64,000 bases of DNA from Geothrix sp. (lineage in GTDB: Bacteria; Acidobacteriota; Holophagae; Holophagales; Holophagaceae). Each line of letters starts with the position of its first letter. Within the stretch, counting starts at the first letter, position 1. The notes below the pieces were generated by a model. That model was given only the letters and a program-made list of their open reading frames with translations, had not been told where the DNA came from and did no database searches. A program made the translations under genes and the position numbers. Location of the stretch: the NCBI RefSeq assembly GCF_030219325.1, contig NZ_CP126625.1, positions 3,460,857-3,524,856 on the forward strand. Direction: 5' to 3'. Positions 10,385-18,228 of the stretch are shown in pieces.

Positions 10385-10783
10385 CTACTTCTTCTTGGCC
10401 GGCGCGGCGCCAGCCTTGGGGCGCTTGGCGCCGTACTTGGAACGGGACTGGTTGCGGCCGGCGACGCCGGTGGCGTCGAGGGTGCCGCGGACCACGTGGT
10501 AGCGCACGCCCGGCAGATCCTTCACGCGGCCGCCGCGGATGAGCACGATGCTGTGCTCCTGCAGGTTGTGGCCCACGCCCGGGATGTAGGTCGTGCACTC
10601 GATGCCGTTGGTGAGGCGCACACGGGCCACCTTGCGAAGCGCGGAGTTCGGCTTCTTGGGGGTGGTGGTGAACACGCGGGTGCACACGCCGCGCTTCTGC
10701 GGGCAGGCGTCGAGCGCGGGGCTCTTGGTCTTGTTGATGAACGTCTTCCGCCCGAAGCGGATCAGCTGATTGATGGTAGGCAC
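10385..10783 (-). CDS. rpsL: 30S ribosomal protein S12
   Basis: A 132-residue S12 starting [15 protein letters not shown]. The decoding-centre segments [12 protein letters not shown] (near residues 40-51) and [13 protein letters not shown] (near 91-103) are present. Lysines at the positions usually changed in streptomycin resistance appear wild type. The C-terminus is extended by a lysine/alanine-rich tail ending PAKKK. It is the first gene of the rpsL-rpsG-fusA transcript. Confidence 0.97.
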   Translation of the reverse strand: MPTINQLIRFGRKTFINKTKSPALDACPQKRGVCTRVFTTTPKKPNSALRKVARVRLTNGIECTTYIPGVGHNLQEHSIVLIRGGRVKDLPGVRYHVVRGTLDATGVAGRNQSRSKYGAKRPKAGAAPAKKK

Positions 10784-10901
10784 ACCATCCTCCTAGGAAG
10801 GCACCGGTGGATCCGGGCCTGGGCCCGAGAGGTTCGCCGGGCACGCCGGGGAACGTCGGACGGATGAAATCCTGCGCCGACCCACAGGGCCGGAACCATC
10901 T

Positions 10902-10929
10902 AGGCTATCGGAATGGCCCTGAAAGTCAA
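10902..10929 (-). promoter_or_regulatory. Candidate promoter of the rpsL-rpsG-fusA operon
   Basis: On the minus strand TTGACT (10924-10929) and TAGCCT (10902-10907) are 16 bp apart. The predicted start near 10895 would leave a GC-rich leader of about 110 nt before rpsL. Element sequence and spacing resemble the S10 and rRNA promoters in this window. Confidence 0.5.
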
Positions 10930-10953
10930 CGCATCAAGTGTGAATTGAGGCTA

Positions 10954-11225
10954 AGAGTGCCTAACAAAACCCCCACGGGGTCGCGCGAGGGTCGCCGGGC
11001 GAGCGAGGCGAGGAACGCGAGTCAAAGCGTAGCGGGTACTACGCGCGACGAGCGTGACGTGGCATCGCGACGCCCGCCGGCCCTCGCCCGGAGGGAGAAA
11101 GCCAGGTGGGCGCCCCGCGGCGTCACGGCCCTTGAACGATGTCCCGCATCGCCCTGCGGGCCCTTCCTTGCGGTGCATCCCACCTGGCTTTCTCGCGGCC
11201 TCGTCGGGGTTTTGTTGGGCACTCT
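10954..11225. repeat. Non-coding element with nested inverted repeats
   Basis: The outer arms (10954-10973 and 11206-11225) are 20-nt inverted repeats matching at 19 positions, with a core of AACAAAACCCC. Inner arms (11095-11110 and 11179-11194) are a perfect 16-bp inverted repeat. The material between is very GC-rich, with many short CG-rich dyads and no convincing gene. It fills most of the 445-bp gap between rpsL and the FmdB-like gene. It resembles a miniature palindromic element or a large bidirectional hairpin. No transposase is present. Confidence 0.6.
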
Positions 11226-11228
11226 AAA

Positions 11229-11495
11229 TCATCCAGCCAGGGGACAGCCGCAGCCCCCGGCGGCGCAGCCGTGGCCCGCCTTGGGCGCCTCGGCCGCCGG
11301 GGCCGCGGCGGGCTCGGAGGCCGCGCCCTTGTACCAGCCGGCCCCCGTGAGCGCGAAGGCGGCCACGGACAGCTGCCGCTTCATCCCCTCCTGGGCTCCG
11401 CAGCTGGGGCAGCCATGCGTGGTCGGCGCCGACAGGCTCTCCAGCTTCTCTTCGGGCTGGCCACAAGCTTCGCAACGGTATTCGTAGAGGGGCAT
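11229..11495 (-). CDS. FmdB-type zinc-ribbon protein
   Basis: An 88-residue protein starting MPLYEYRCEACGQPEEKLE, the typical start of the FmdB/CxxC-SSSS zinc-ribbon family. CxxC pairs occur at C8/C11 and in the later GCPSCG. The middle is alanine/proline-rich, and the tail HGCAAGGCGCPLAG adds four more cysteines, possibly a second metal site. Family members are small regulators or chaperones of uncertain function. It is monocistronic on the minus strand and ends next to the inverted-repeat element. Confidence 0.8.
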   Translation of the reverse strand: MPLYEYRCEACGQPEEKLESLSAPTTHGCPSCGAQEGMKRQLSVAAFALTGAGWYKGAASEPAAAPAAEAPKAGHGCAAGGCGCPLAG

Positions 11496-11550
11496 GGCAG
11501 ACTTCTCCTGGGAATCGTCCCCGAACCGATGATTTTATCCAGGTCCTTTG

Positions 11551-12039
11551 ATGCCGTCACTGACCCGTTTCTTCCAGACCCCCGAAGCCTTCCTCGCGGC
11601 CGTCCCCCGGCCGAAGACCCTCTGCTTCACCAATGGCTGCTTCGACCTGATCCATCCGGGCCACGTGCAGTACCTCGCCGATGCCCGGGCCCTGGGCGAC
11701 TTCCTGGTGGTGGGCCTCAACAGCGACGCTTCGGTGGCCCGGCTGAAGGGATCTTCCCGGCCCCTGCAGGACGAGGGGGCCCGCGCCGCCATCCTGCTGG
11801 GCCTGCGCAGCGTGGACGCCGTGGTGCGGTTCGACGAGGACACCCCCCTCGAACTCATCCGCGCCCTCCAGCCCGACGTGCTGGTGAAGGGCGGCGACTA
11901 CACGCCGGAGACCGTGGTGGGCCGCGATCTCGTGGAAGGCCGCGGCGGAAGGCTGGTGCTGATCCCCTTCCTGCCGGGCCACAGCACGTCGAAGATCGAG
12001 GCCCGGATCAAGTCAGGACGGGGCATCACTCTTGAATAG
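11551..12039 (+). CDS. D-glycero-beta-D-manno-heptose 1-phosphate nucleotidyltransferase (RfaE2/HldC-like)
   Basis: A 162-residue protein with a single cytidylyltransferase-like fold. It has [17 protein letters not shown] (residues 25-41), with the HxGH nucleotide-binding motif, and a late HSTSKI segment corresponding to the second nucleotide-binding motif. It matches the C-terminal half of bifunctional HldE. It would make ADP- or GDP-heptose for lipopolysaccharide core. No kinase half is fused or adjacent. I chose the ATG at 11551 over the TTG at 11548 because AGG lies seven bases upstream. A hairpin follows the stop. Confidence 0.82.
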   Translation: MPSLTRFFQTPEAFLAAVPRPKTLCFTNGCFDLIHPGHVQYLADARALGDFLVVGLNSDASVARLKGSSRPLQDEGARAAILLGLRSVDAVVRFDEDTPLELIRALQPDVLVKGGDYTPETVVGRDLVEGRGGRLVLIPFLPGHSTSKIEARIKSGRGITLE

Positions 12040-12041
12040 CA

Positions 12042-12065
12042 AACGGGCCGCGGAAGCGGCCCGTT
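12042..12065. terminator. Bidirectional hairpin between convergent genes
   Basis: A perfect 10-bp GC-rich stem (12042-12051 with 12056-12065) with GGAA as the loop lies between the convergent heptose gene and glnN stops, 3 bp after the former. The plus-strand 3' side has TT and then C, a weak U tract. Its position suggests it serves both transcripts. Confidence 0.7.
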
Positions 12066-12083
12066 CTGCATGGGTGCGGACGA

Positions 12084-14243
12084 CTAGAGCAGCGGTGACA
12101 GCAGCTGCCAATACTTCGGCAGGGGCCACAGGTCGGCGTCGCAGGCATCCTCGAGGGCATCGAGCACTTCCCGGAGGGCGTGCTTGGACTGGTTGACGTC
12201 GGTGCCGAAGGCTTCGGTGCGGGCGTGCAGATCCTCGAGGCTTTCGGCCTTGGCCAGGGCGGCCTTCATGGCGGCCAGGCGGGCCTGGGCCTCACCTGCC
12301 AGGGTCGCCTGGGTCTGCAGCGCGGCCTTCAGGGTCTCGGGCACCGAGATGCCGGCGGCGGCCAGCTTGCCCAGGCTGTCGGCCCGGGCGCCGAGGTCGG
12401 CGGTCACGGAGGGCAGGATCTGGGTCTCGGCCATCTGGCGCAGGACCTGAGTCTCGATGGCGATGACCTTCTGGTACTCCTCGTGGCGGATGTGGAGCCG
12501 GGACTCCTGCTCACCCTCGGAGAGGATGCCGGGCTTGGCGAGCACGGCCTTGACCGCGGGCTCTTCCCAGATGTGGAGGGCGGCCACGGTGTCCTTGGCG
12601 TGGGGCAGACCACGGCGCTCGGCCTCGGCCTTCCACTCCTCGGAGTAGCCATTGCCCTCGAAGCGGATGGCCTTGGTCTCGATGATGGCCTGGCGCACCA
12701 CGGAGAGGACCGCCGCCTTGTGCTCCTTGCCGGCCTTGAGCTCGGCGTCCAGCTTGGCGTTCAGGTCGTCCAGGGCCTCGGCCACGGCGGCGTTGATCAC
12801 CGTCAAAGGCAGGGCGATGGGCTGGCTGGAGCCCACGGCGCGGAACTCGAACTTGTTGCCCGTGAAGGCGAAGGGGCTGGTGCGGTTGCGGTCCGTGGCG
12901 TCCTTCTCGATGCGGGGCAGGTTGCCGATGCCGAGGTCGATGATCCGCTGCACGGAGGCGTCCGCGGCGTCCCCCTTCTCGATGGCATCCAGGATGTGGT
13001 TCAGCTGGGCACCGAGGAAGGCGGACATGATGGCCGGGGGCGCCTCGTTGGCGCCCAGGCGGTGGTCGTTGCCCGCGAAGGCGATGGAGGCCCGCAGCAG
13101 GCCGCCGTGGGTGTGGATGGCCTTCAGAGTGGCGCTGAGGAAGTACAGGAACTGCAGGTTCTCCTCGGGCGTGTTGCCGGGCTCCAGCAGGTTCTGCCCT
13201 TCGTCCGTGGCGATGCTCCAGTTCACGTGCTTGCCGCTGCCGTTCACGCCGGCAAAGGGCTTCTCGTGCAGCAGGATGGCCAGGCTGTGGCGCTCGCCCA
13301 CGGACTTCAGGATCTCCATGAGCAGCTGGTTGTGGTCGCTGGCCAGGTTGGCGGCCTCGTAGATGGGGGCGATCTCGAACTGGTTGGGGGCCACCTCGTT
13401 GTGGCGGGTCTTGGCGGGGATGCCCAGCTTGAAGCACTCCAGCTCCACGTCCTGCATGAACCCGAGGACGCGCTCCTTGATGCTGCCGAAGTAGTGGTCC
13501 TCCATCTCCTGGCCCTTGGGGGGGCGGGCGCCCTGCAGGGTCCGGTTCGCGAAGAGCAGGTCGGGCCGCAGCCGGGCCAAGTCGAGATCCACGGCGAAGT
13601 ATTCCTGCTCAGGACCGCACTGGGCGACCACGGATTCCGCGTTCACGCCAAAGTGCTGGAGGGCCTTCCGAGCGCTGACGGAAACCACGTCCATGGAGCG
13701 GAGCAGCGGCACCTTGTGATCCAGCGCCTCGCCGTGGTACCCCACGAAGGCGGTGGGGATGCAGAGGGTCTTGCCCAGGGGGCCTTCCATGATGAAGGCC
13801 GGGCTGGCGGGGTCCCAGGCGGTGTAGCCGCGGGCCTCGAAGGTGGCGCGCAGACCGCCGCTGGGGAAGGAACTGGCGTCCGGCTCGCCCTGGATGAGCT
13901 GGCTGCCGCTGAAGCGCTCGATGACCGTGCCGGGCTCGTCCCAGGTGATGAAGGCGTCATGCTTCTCTGCGGTGGCGCCCGTCATGGGCAGGAACCAGTG
14001 GGTGAAGTGGGTGCAGCCCTGTTCCAGGGCCCACTCCTTCATGGCGAGCGCCACGCTCTTGGCCACTTCGGGCGACAGCGCCTCGCCGCGCTTCAGCGCC
14101 TGGCGGTAGGCCTTGTACACGTCCTTCTGCAGCCGTTCGCGCATGGTGCGCTCGCTGAACGTATTGCAGCCGAAGTACTGGCTGATCTTGATCTGATCCA
14201 GCCGTGAGATGCTGGAAGTGTCTGGCGCCTGCGCCTTGGCCAT
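12084..14243 (-). CDS. glnN: Glutamine synthetase type III
   Basis: A 719-residue type III glutamine synthetase (ATP-dependent glutamate + ammonia to glutamine), much longer than the roughly 450-residue type I enzyme. Conserved parts include CGPEQEYFAVD (near residue 205), RHNEVAPNQFEIAP and NGSGKHVNWSI (near 340-350) for metal and substrate binding, and NRTSPFAFTGNKFEFRAVGS near 450. The start is the ATG at 14241-14243 (MAKAQAPDTSS), with a G-run 5-6 bases upstream. The in-frame extension to 14546 crosses the promoter region and has no family similarity. It probably carries ammonia assimilation. No glnB or sigma-54 gene is nearby. Confidence 0.95.
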   Translation of the reverse strand: MAKAQAPDTSSISRLDQIKISQYFGCNTFSERTMRERLQKDVYKAYRQALKRGEALSPEVAKSVALAMKEWALEQGCTHFTHWFLPMTGATAEKHDAFITWDEPGTVIERFSGSQLIQGEPDASSFPSGGLRATFEARGYTAWDPASPAFIMEGPLGKTLCIPTAFVGYHGEALDHKVPLLRSMDVVSVSARKALQHFGVNAESVVAQCGPEQEYFAVDLDLARLRPDLLFANRTLQGARPPKGQEMEDHYFGSIKERVLGFMQDVELECFKLGIPAKTRHNEVAPNQFEIAPIYEAANLASDHNQLLMEILKSVGERHSLAILLHEKPFAGVNGSGKHVNWSIATDEGQNLLEPGNTPEENLQFLYFLSATLKAIHTHGGLLRASIAFAGNDHRLGANEAPPAIMSAFLGAQLNHILDAIEKGDAADASVQRIIDLGIGNLPRIEKDATDRNRTSPFAFTGNKFEFRAVGSSQPIALPLTVINAAVAEALDDLNAKLDAELKAGKEHKAAVLSVVRQAIIETKAIRFEGNGYSEEWKAEAERRGLPHAKDTVAALHIWEEPAVKAVLAKPGILSEGEQESRLHIRHEEYQKVIAIETQVLRQMAETQILPSVTADLGARADSLGKLAAAGISVPETLKAALQTQATLAGEAQARLAAMKAALAKAESLEDLHARTEAFGTDVNQSKHALREVLDALEDACDADLWPLPKYWQLLSPLL

Positions 14244-14562
14244 GTGTCCCCCCCTTGGACGAAAAGGCATGAATCCATATAGACCTGGACCGATGTCCGC
14301 CCAAGAAGGGCAGTCATCGGATTCCCACATCCACATGGACCCTGCGATCCACCCACAGGATAGCCGAACTCCGTTTGTGACAACAGGTTTTGATGCGTGT
14401 GAACGGGCCCTTTTTTTGCTCGGAAACCTCCAATGCCACCAGGAGGCATTGCCCCGCCCCGCGGCGCTGGCATGGGAACGGGTCGCCTTCGCCGAAGTAT
14501 TCGACCATCCGGATCCCGGACTCCGAATCCGTCGGTTTCTCGACAAGGGCTAGAATTGGGGC
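14244..14562. promoter_or_regulatory. Divergent intergenic region between glnN and nadA
   Basis: These 319 bp separate divergent genes. On the minus strand TTGTCA (14378-14383) and TATCCT (14357-14362), 15 bp apart, are a possible glnN promoter with a leader of about 110 nt. On the plus strand TAGAAT (14551-14556) could be a -10 box, but only six bases separate it from the nadA ATG, implying a leaderless message if used. I found no clear sigma-54 element, NtrC-like dyad or gene in the rest. Confidence 0.35.
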
Positions 14563-15531
14563 ATGGATCTCACGACCCCCTACGCTCCTGACCTCGAAAG
14601 CATCCCCGCGGGCATCGACCTGGTGGCCGAGATCCGACGCCTCAAGGCCGAGCGCAAGGCCGTGCTCCTGGCCCACTACTACCAGGAGCCCGAGATCCAG
14701 GATCTGGCGGACTTCGTGGGCGACAGCCTCCAGCTCAGCCAGCAGGCCGCCAAGGCCGATGCCGACGTCATCGCCTTCTGCGGCGTCCACTTCATGGCCG
14801 AGACCGCCAAGATCCTCAACCCCACGAAGACCGTGGTGATCCCCGACATGGACGCCGGCTGCAGCCTGGCGGACCGCTGCCCTGCGGATTACTTCGCCGA
14901 GTGGCTGAAGCAGTACCCCGACCACGACGTGGTGAGCTACATCAACTGCTCCGCCGGCGTGAAGGCCCTCAGCACGGTCATCTGCACCAGCAGCAACGCG
15001 GTGCGGGTGGTGGAGAGCCTGCCCAAGGAACGCAAGCTCGTATTCGCCCCCGACCGTCACCTGGGCAAGTGGGTGATGAAGCAGACGGGCCGCGACATGG
15101 TGCTGTTTCCGGGCTTCTGCATCGTCCACGAGCAGTTCACGGCCAAGCGGCTGGCCACGCTGAAGGCCCGGCACCCGGAGGCCAAGCTCATCGCCCATCC
15201 CGAGTGCGACGCCACCGTGAGCCAGCTGGCGGACTTCGTGGGCTCCACGGCGGCCCTGCTGAACTTCGTGGCCAAGGACAGCGCCAAGGCCTTCATCGTG
15301 GCCACCGAGGCGGGCATCCTCCACCAGATGCACCAGCGGCGCCCCGAGGCCGAGCTGATTCCCGCCCCCGCCGACAGCGGCTGCAACTGCAGCCTCTGCC
15401 CCTACATGAAGCTGAACAACCTGGAGAAGCTCTACCTCTGCCTGCGGGACCTGAAGCCGGAGATCCTCCTGGACGAGACCCTGAGGCGCCGCGCCCTCCA
15501 GCCCCTGGAGCGGATGCTGGCCCTGGGCTGA
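14563..15531 (+). CDS. nadA: Quinolinate synthase A
   Basis: A 322-residue quinolinate synthase, which condenses iminoaspartate with dihydroxyacetone phosphate in NAD biosynthesis using a 4Fe-4S cluster. Three conserved cysteine regions are present: YINCSAGVKAL (near 125-135), HPECDATV (near 209-216) and SGCNCSLCPYMKLNN (near 270-284). It also has the substrate-binding YYQEPEIQDLADFVGDS near residue 45. No nadB or nadC is adjacent. The following histidine kinase gene begins about 60 bp downstream. Confidence 0.95.
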   Translation: MDLTTPYAPDLESIPAGIDLVAEIRRLKAERKAVLLAHYYQEPEIQDLADFVGDSLQLSQQAAKADADVIAFCGVHFMAETAKILNPTKTVVIPDMDAGCSLADRCPADYFAEWLKQYPDHDVVSYINCSAGVKALSTVICTSSNAVRVVESLPKERKLVFAPDRHLGKWVMKQTGRDMVLFPGFCIVHEQFTAKRLATLKARHPEAKLIAHPECDATVSQLADFVGSTAALLNFVAKDSAKAFIVATEAGILHQMHQRRPEAELIPAPADSGCNCSLCPYMKLNNLEKLYLCLRDLKPEILLDETLRRRALQPLERMLALG

Positions 15532-15592
15532 TCGCCTGTCGACGCCCGAGGCCCAGGCGGTAACCTGAGGGGAACCTTCGCCCCGGGCCTCC

Positions 15593-17164
15593 ATGTATCG
15601 CCATCGAACCTCCCGCTACCGCGCCCTGCATCCCGGCATGGGCCCCTCACGCTGGCAGCGGCTCCAGCAGCGCAGCGGCATCGTGCTGCTGGCCCTCGCG
15701 GGCCTCGTCACGGCCGCGATGCTGATCGCGGCCCCCCGGCTCTACCGGCTGGATCAGCTGGACAAGGGGCGGAACACCTTCATGGAATCCCACTGGGTGG
15801 ACTTCGAGGCGGTCGAGCGGCACTGGAAGACCCTGCCCATCCTCCAGTCGGTCCGCACCGGCGACGAAGCCGATGTCAGGAGGTTCCTGGCCGACCAGCC
15901 CCTCGCGGTGGCCCTGCTGGACCGCTTTGATGGCCGCCGCCTCTGGATCCGCCAGGGGGACCGGCTGGTGGAACCCCGAGATCCCTCCCCCGCCCAGCAG
16001 TACCTCGGCTGGTTCTCCCATGCAGAGATGGCGCAACGCTTCGAATGGAATCCCCCCCGGGCGCAGGATCCCGACTTCGGGAAGGTCGCCACGGTGGTCC
16101 TCCTCTCGGACCGCTGGCTGGTCATCAAGCGGTGGCGGCCCGGATCACCCGAGGCCGAGCACGAACTGGGCAACGCCCTGGCCCCCGGCCGGACCCTTCG
16201 GATGGGGCTCGTCCGGGAGACGGATCTGGAGCGGTACGACCTGAAGCTGGAACCCTGGGGCGCCGAGCCCAACCTCCAGGTGGATCCGGAGCGGCTATCC
16301 ACCCTGCCCTTGGGCAGCGCCACCAAGACCAATGCCTTCGGCGATGGCTGGATGCTCGCCGGCGTGGGCTTCGACGATCAGCAGGCGGCCTTCCGGAAAC
16401 TGCTGCGGCGGCACTACTGGCTGGCCTCGGGCGTGTCTGCCCTGGTCGGCACGGCCATCCTCCTGGGGCTCTGGCTCCGGCACCGCAGCCGCCGCAAGGC
16501 GGTCCTCGACGCGGACCGCCTCGCCTCCATGACCCACAGCCTCAAGACACCCCTGGCCATCCTCAAATTCCGCTGCGATTCGCTCCGGCTGGGCCGGCTC
16601 AGCGCAGATCGTGCGGATGAGGAGCTCCTGAAGATCGGCGAGGAGGTGGACCACCTCACCACCATCATCGAGAGCGGCCTGCGGGTGATCCGCGGTGGCG
16701 GGCCCTCCGGCCCCCGCAACCAGGCGACCCGGGCCTGGTTCACGGAAGTCGCCGATGACCTCCGTCCCGCCTTCGAATTGGAGGACCGGCAGCTGGACCT
16801 GCGCCTGGCCGAGGAGGCCGGCCATGCCCCCCTGCCCTCCCTGCGGGCGGCCCTCCTCACCCTGCTGGAAAACGCCCTCGGCCACGGCCGGGGCCGCGTC
16901 ACCCTCCAGACCTGGCGCAACCGCCGGCGCTTCTGCATCCAGGTCAGCGACGAGGGCGAGGGACTCGAACCGCACCAGCTCAAGGCCCTCGGCAAGCCCT
17001 TCCAGCGGCTGCGCGAACAGGGCAAGGAAGGCTTCCAGCGCGAGGGCCAGGGCCTCGGCCTGAGCCTGCTCATCCAGGTGGCCGAGCAGGAAGGCTGGGG
17101 CCTCACCTTCTCCTCAGCCCCTGGAGAGGGCTTCGTCGCCCTGCTTGAGGTGCCTGCCGCGTGA
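15593..17164 (+). CDS. Membrane sensor histidine kinase
   Basis: A 523-residue kinase. TM helix 1 is at about residues 29-47, then a periplasmic domain of about 220 residues with no recognised fold, then TM 2 at about 274-295. The HisKA box MTHSLKTPL has its histidine near residue 315. The HATPase domain has an N box (LENALGHG, near 425), SDEGEGL (near 452) and GQGLGLSL (near 485). The probable partner is the OmpR-type regulator 295 bp downstream. The last 74 bp of the gene region, including the stop, are exactly duplicated downstream at 17278-17351. Confidence 0.9.
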   Translation: MYRHRTSRYRALHPGMGPSRWQRLQQRSGIVLLALAGLVTAAMLIAAPRLYRLDQLDKGRNTFMESHWVDFEAVERHWKTLPILQSVRTGDEADVRRFLADQPLAVALLDRFDGRRLWIRQGDRLVEPRDPSPAQQYLGWFSHAEMAQRFEWNPPRAQDPDFGKVATVVLLSDRWLVIKRWRPGSPEAEHELGNALAPGRTLRMGLVRETDLERYDLKLEPWGAEPNLQVDPERLSTLPLGSATKTNAFGDGWMLAGVGFDDQQAAFRKLLRRHYWLASGVSALVGTAILLGLWLRHRSRRKAVLDADRLASMTHSLKTPLAILKFRCDSLRLGRLSADRADEELLKIGEEVDHLTTIIESGLRVIRGGGPSGPRNQATRAWFTEVADDLRPAFELEDRQLDLRLAEEAGHAPLPSLRAALLTLLENALGHGRGRVTLQTWRNRRRFCIQVSDEGEGLEPHQLKALGKPFQRLREQGKEGFQREGQGLGLSLLIQVAEQEGWGLTFSSAPGEGFVALLEVPAA

Positions 17165-17166
17165 TC
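17093..17166 (+). repeat. 74-bp direct repeat, copy 1 (3' end of histidine kinase gene)
   Basis: This copy encodes the last 23 residues of the kinase (WGLTFSSAPGEGFVALL and on) plus the TGA stop. It is identical over all 74 bp to 17278-17351. Identity stops abruptly on both sides (A versus T before, G versus A after). Confidence 0.95.
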
Positions 17167-17277
17167 GAGTCCTCCATCATCCCGGTGAGGCCACGCTTCC
17201 CACCACCCCCCGATCGCACGCGACGTCTGTCGCGTGCTCCCGCTCCTCGCTCCGCTCGGTCGCGGAGGGGGCCCCGT
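17167..17277. other. 111-bp segment between the two 74-bp direct repeats
   Basis: A GC-rich non-coding insert. It contains a perfect 9-bp hairpin (17216-17224 with 17229-17237, loop GTCT) followed by CG-rich repetitive sequence. No gene is seen. Duplication of a gene end around an insert is what site-specific integration or a 185-bp tandem duplication would leave. The sequence alone cannot decide between them. Confidence 0.6.
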
Positions 17278-17351
17278 GGCTGGGGCCTCACCTTCTCCTC
17301 AGCCCCTGGAGAGGGCTTCGTCGCCCTGCTTGAGGTGCCTGCCGCGTGATC
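17278..17351 (+). repeat. 74-bp direct repeat, copy 2
   Basis: An exact copy of the kinase gene 3' end, including the stop codon, now outside any gene. Just after it the base composition changes to an AT-rich stretch of about 90 bp (17352-17446) that leads into the response regulator and probably holds its promoter. No box is clear enough to call. Confidence 0.95.
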
Positions 17352-17458
17352 ATTTGGACGGACAAAATTGCCCTTTTGTGTGGATATTTCCGCGATCGAA
17401 ATAATAGGCTTAGGAAATAAATCGTAATTTCAACTTGTCATTCCCAATGAAGGTCGCC

Positions 17459-18187
17459 ATGGTGAATCCACCGATCCTTGAGCGAGATTCCGTGACCCAC
17501 ATCCTCGTGGTGGAGGATGAGCCGTCCCTCTGCCAGCTCCTCGTCAACAACCTGAGCTTCGAAGGCTATTCCGTGGAGGCGGCCGGGGACGGTGTGCCCG
17601 CGCTCGCAGCCCATGCCGCCCACCGGGCGGATCTGATCGTCCTGGACCTGATGCTGCCCCAGATGGATGGGTTCGAGGTGCTCCGGACCCTCCGGGAGCG
17701 CAAGGATGAGGTGCCGGTGCTGATGCTGACGGCCCGCGGCGAGGAGACGGACCGCGTGCAGGGCCTAAGCCTCGGTGCCGACGACTACCTGGTGAAGCCC
17801 TTCTCGGTGCTCGAGCTGATGGCCCGGGTGAAGGCCATCCTCCGCCGCACGCGCCCCGTGGACCGCCCCCCCCTGCTGCGCTCGGGCCCCTTCCGGTTCG
17901 ATCTGCCCCGGCTGGAGGCGCGGCGCGACGGCCGCCTGCTGGAGTTGACGCCGCGCGAGTTCCGCCTGCTGGAGATCCTCATCACCCACCCGGGTCGCAC
18001 CCACAGCCGGAAGGAACTGCTGCAGCTGGCCTGGGAGCAGGATGCCCGGCCCAGCGCCCGGACCGTGGACGTCCACATCGCCAACCTGCGGCGGAAGCTG
18101 GGCGAGGAGCTGGGCTCGCCCTGGATCACCACCGTGGGCGGAGAGGGCTACCGCTGGATCACCCAAGTGGAAGCCGAACCCGCCTAG
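17459..18187 (+). CDS. OmpR/PhoB-family response regulator
   Basis: A 242-residue regulator. The receiver has VVEDEPS at the N-terminus, phospho-acceptor DLMLPQMDG (aspartate near residue 62), LTARGEE and KPFS. The C-terminal winged helix contains LTPREFRLLEIL (near 167) and RTVDVHIANLRRKLG. It probably answers to the kinase encoded at 15593-17164. The start is the ATG at 17459, with GAAGG about five bases upstream. TTG 17435 and ATG 17447 are in frame but lack a ribosome-binding site. Confidence 0.9.
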   Translation: MVNPPILERDSVTHILVVEDEPSLCQLLVNNLSFEGYSVEAAGDGVPALAAHAAHRADLIVLDLMLPQMDGFEVLRTLRERKDEVPVLMLTARGEETDRVQGLSLGADDYLVKPFSVLELMARVKAILRRTRPVDRPPLLRSGPFRFDLPRLEARRDGRLLELTPREFRLLEILITHPGRTHSRKELLQLAWEQDARPSARTVDVHIANLRRKLGEELGSPWITTVGGEGYRWITQVEAEPA

Positions 18188-18228
18188 AGCCGTTGGCCCT
18201 GAATGCTGGATCCAGGCCAGAATGGGGC

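Noticed and set aside
10807-11487. A 226-codon plus-strand frame over the inverted-repeat element and the FmdB gene
   Set aside because: It runs antisense to a clear FmdB-type gene and through a palindromic non-coding element. The product is arginine/alanine/proline-rich without similarity.
14244-14546. Upstream in-frame extension of glnN
   Set aside because: The extra 101 codons have no type III glutamine synthetase similarity and cross the divergent promoter region. The ATG at 14241-14243 has a ribosome-binding site and gives the normal N-terminus.
14390-14560. Sigma-54-like TGGCA...GC sequences in the glnN-nadA region
   Set aside because: Several TGGCA words occur, but none has the GC element at the required 5-bp spacing.
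17161-17349. Small open frame ending in the same residues as the histidine kinase
   Set aside because: It is created by the 74-bp duplication. There is no start context, and the N-terminal part is low-complexity.
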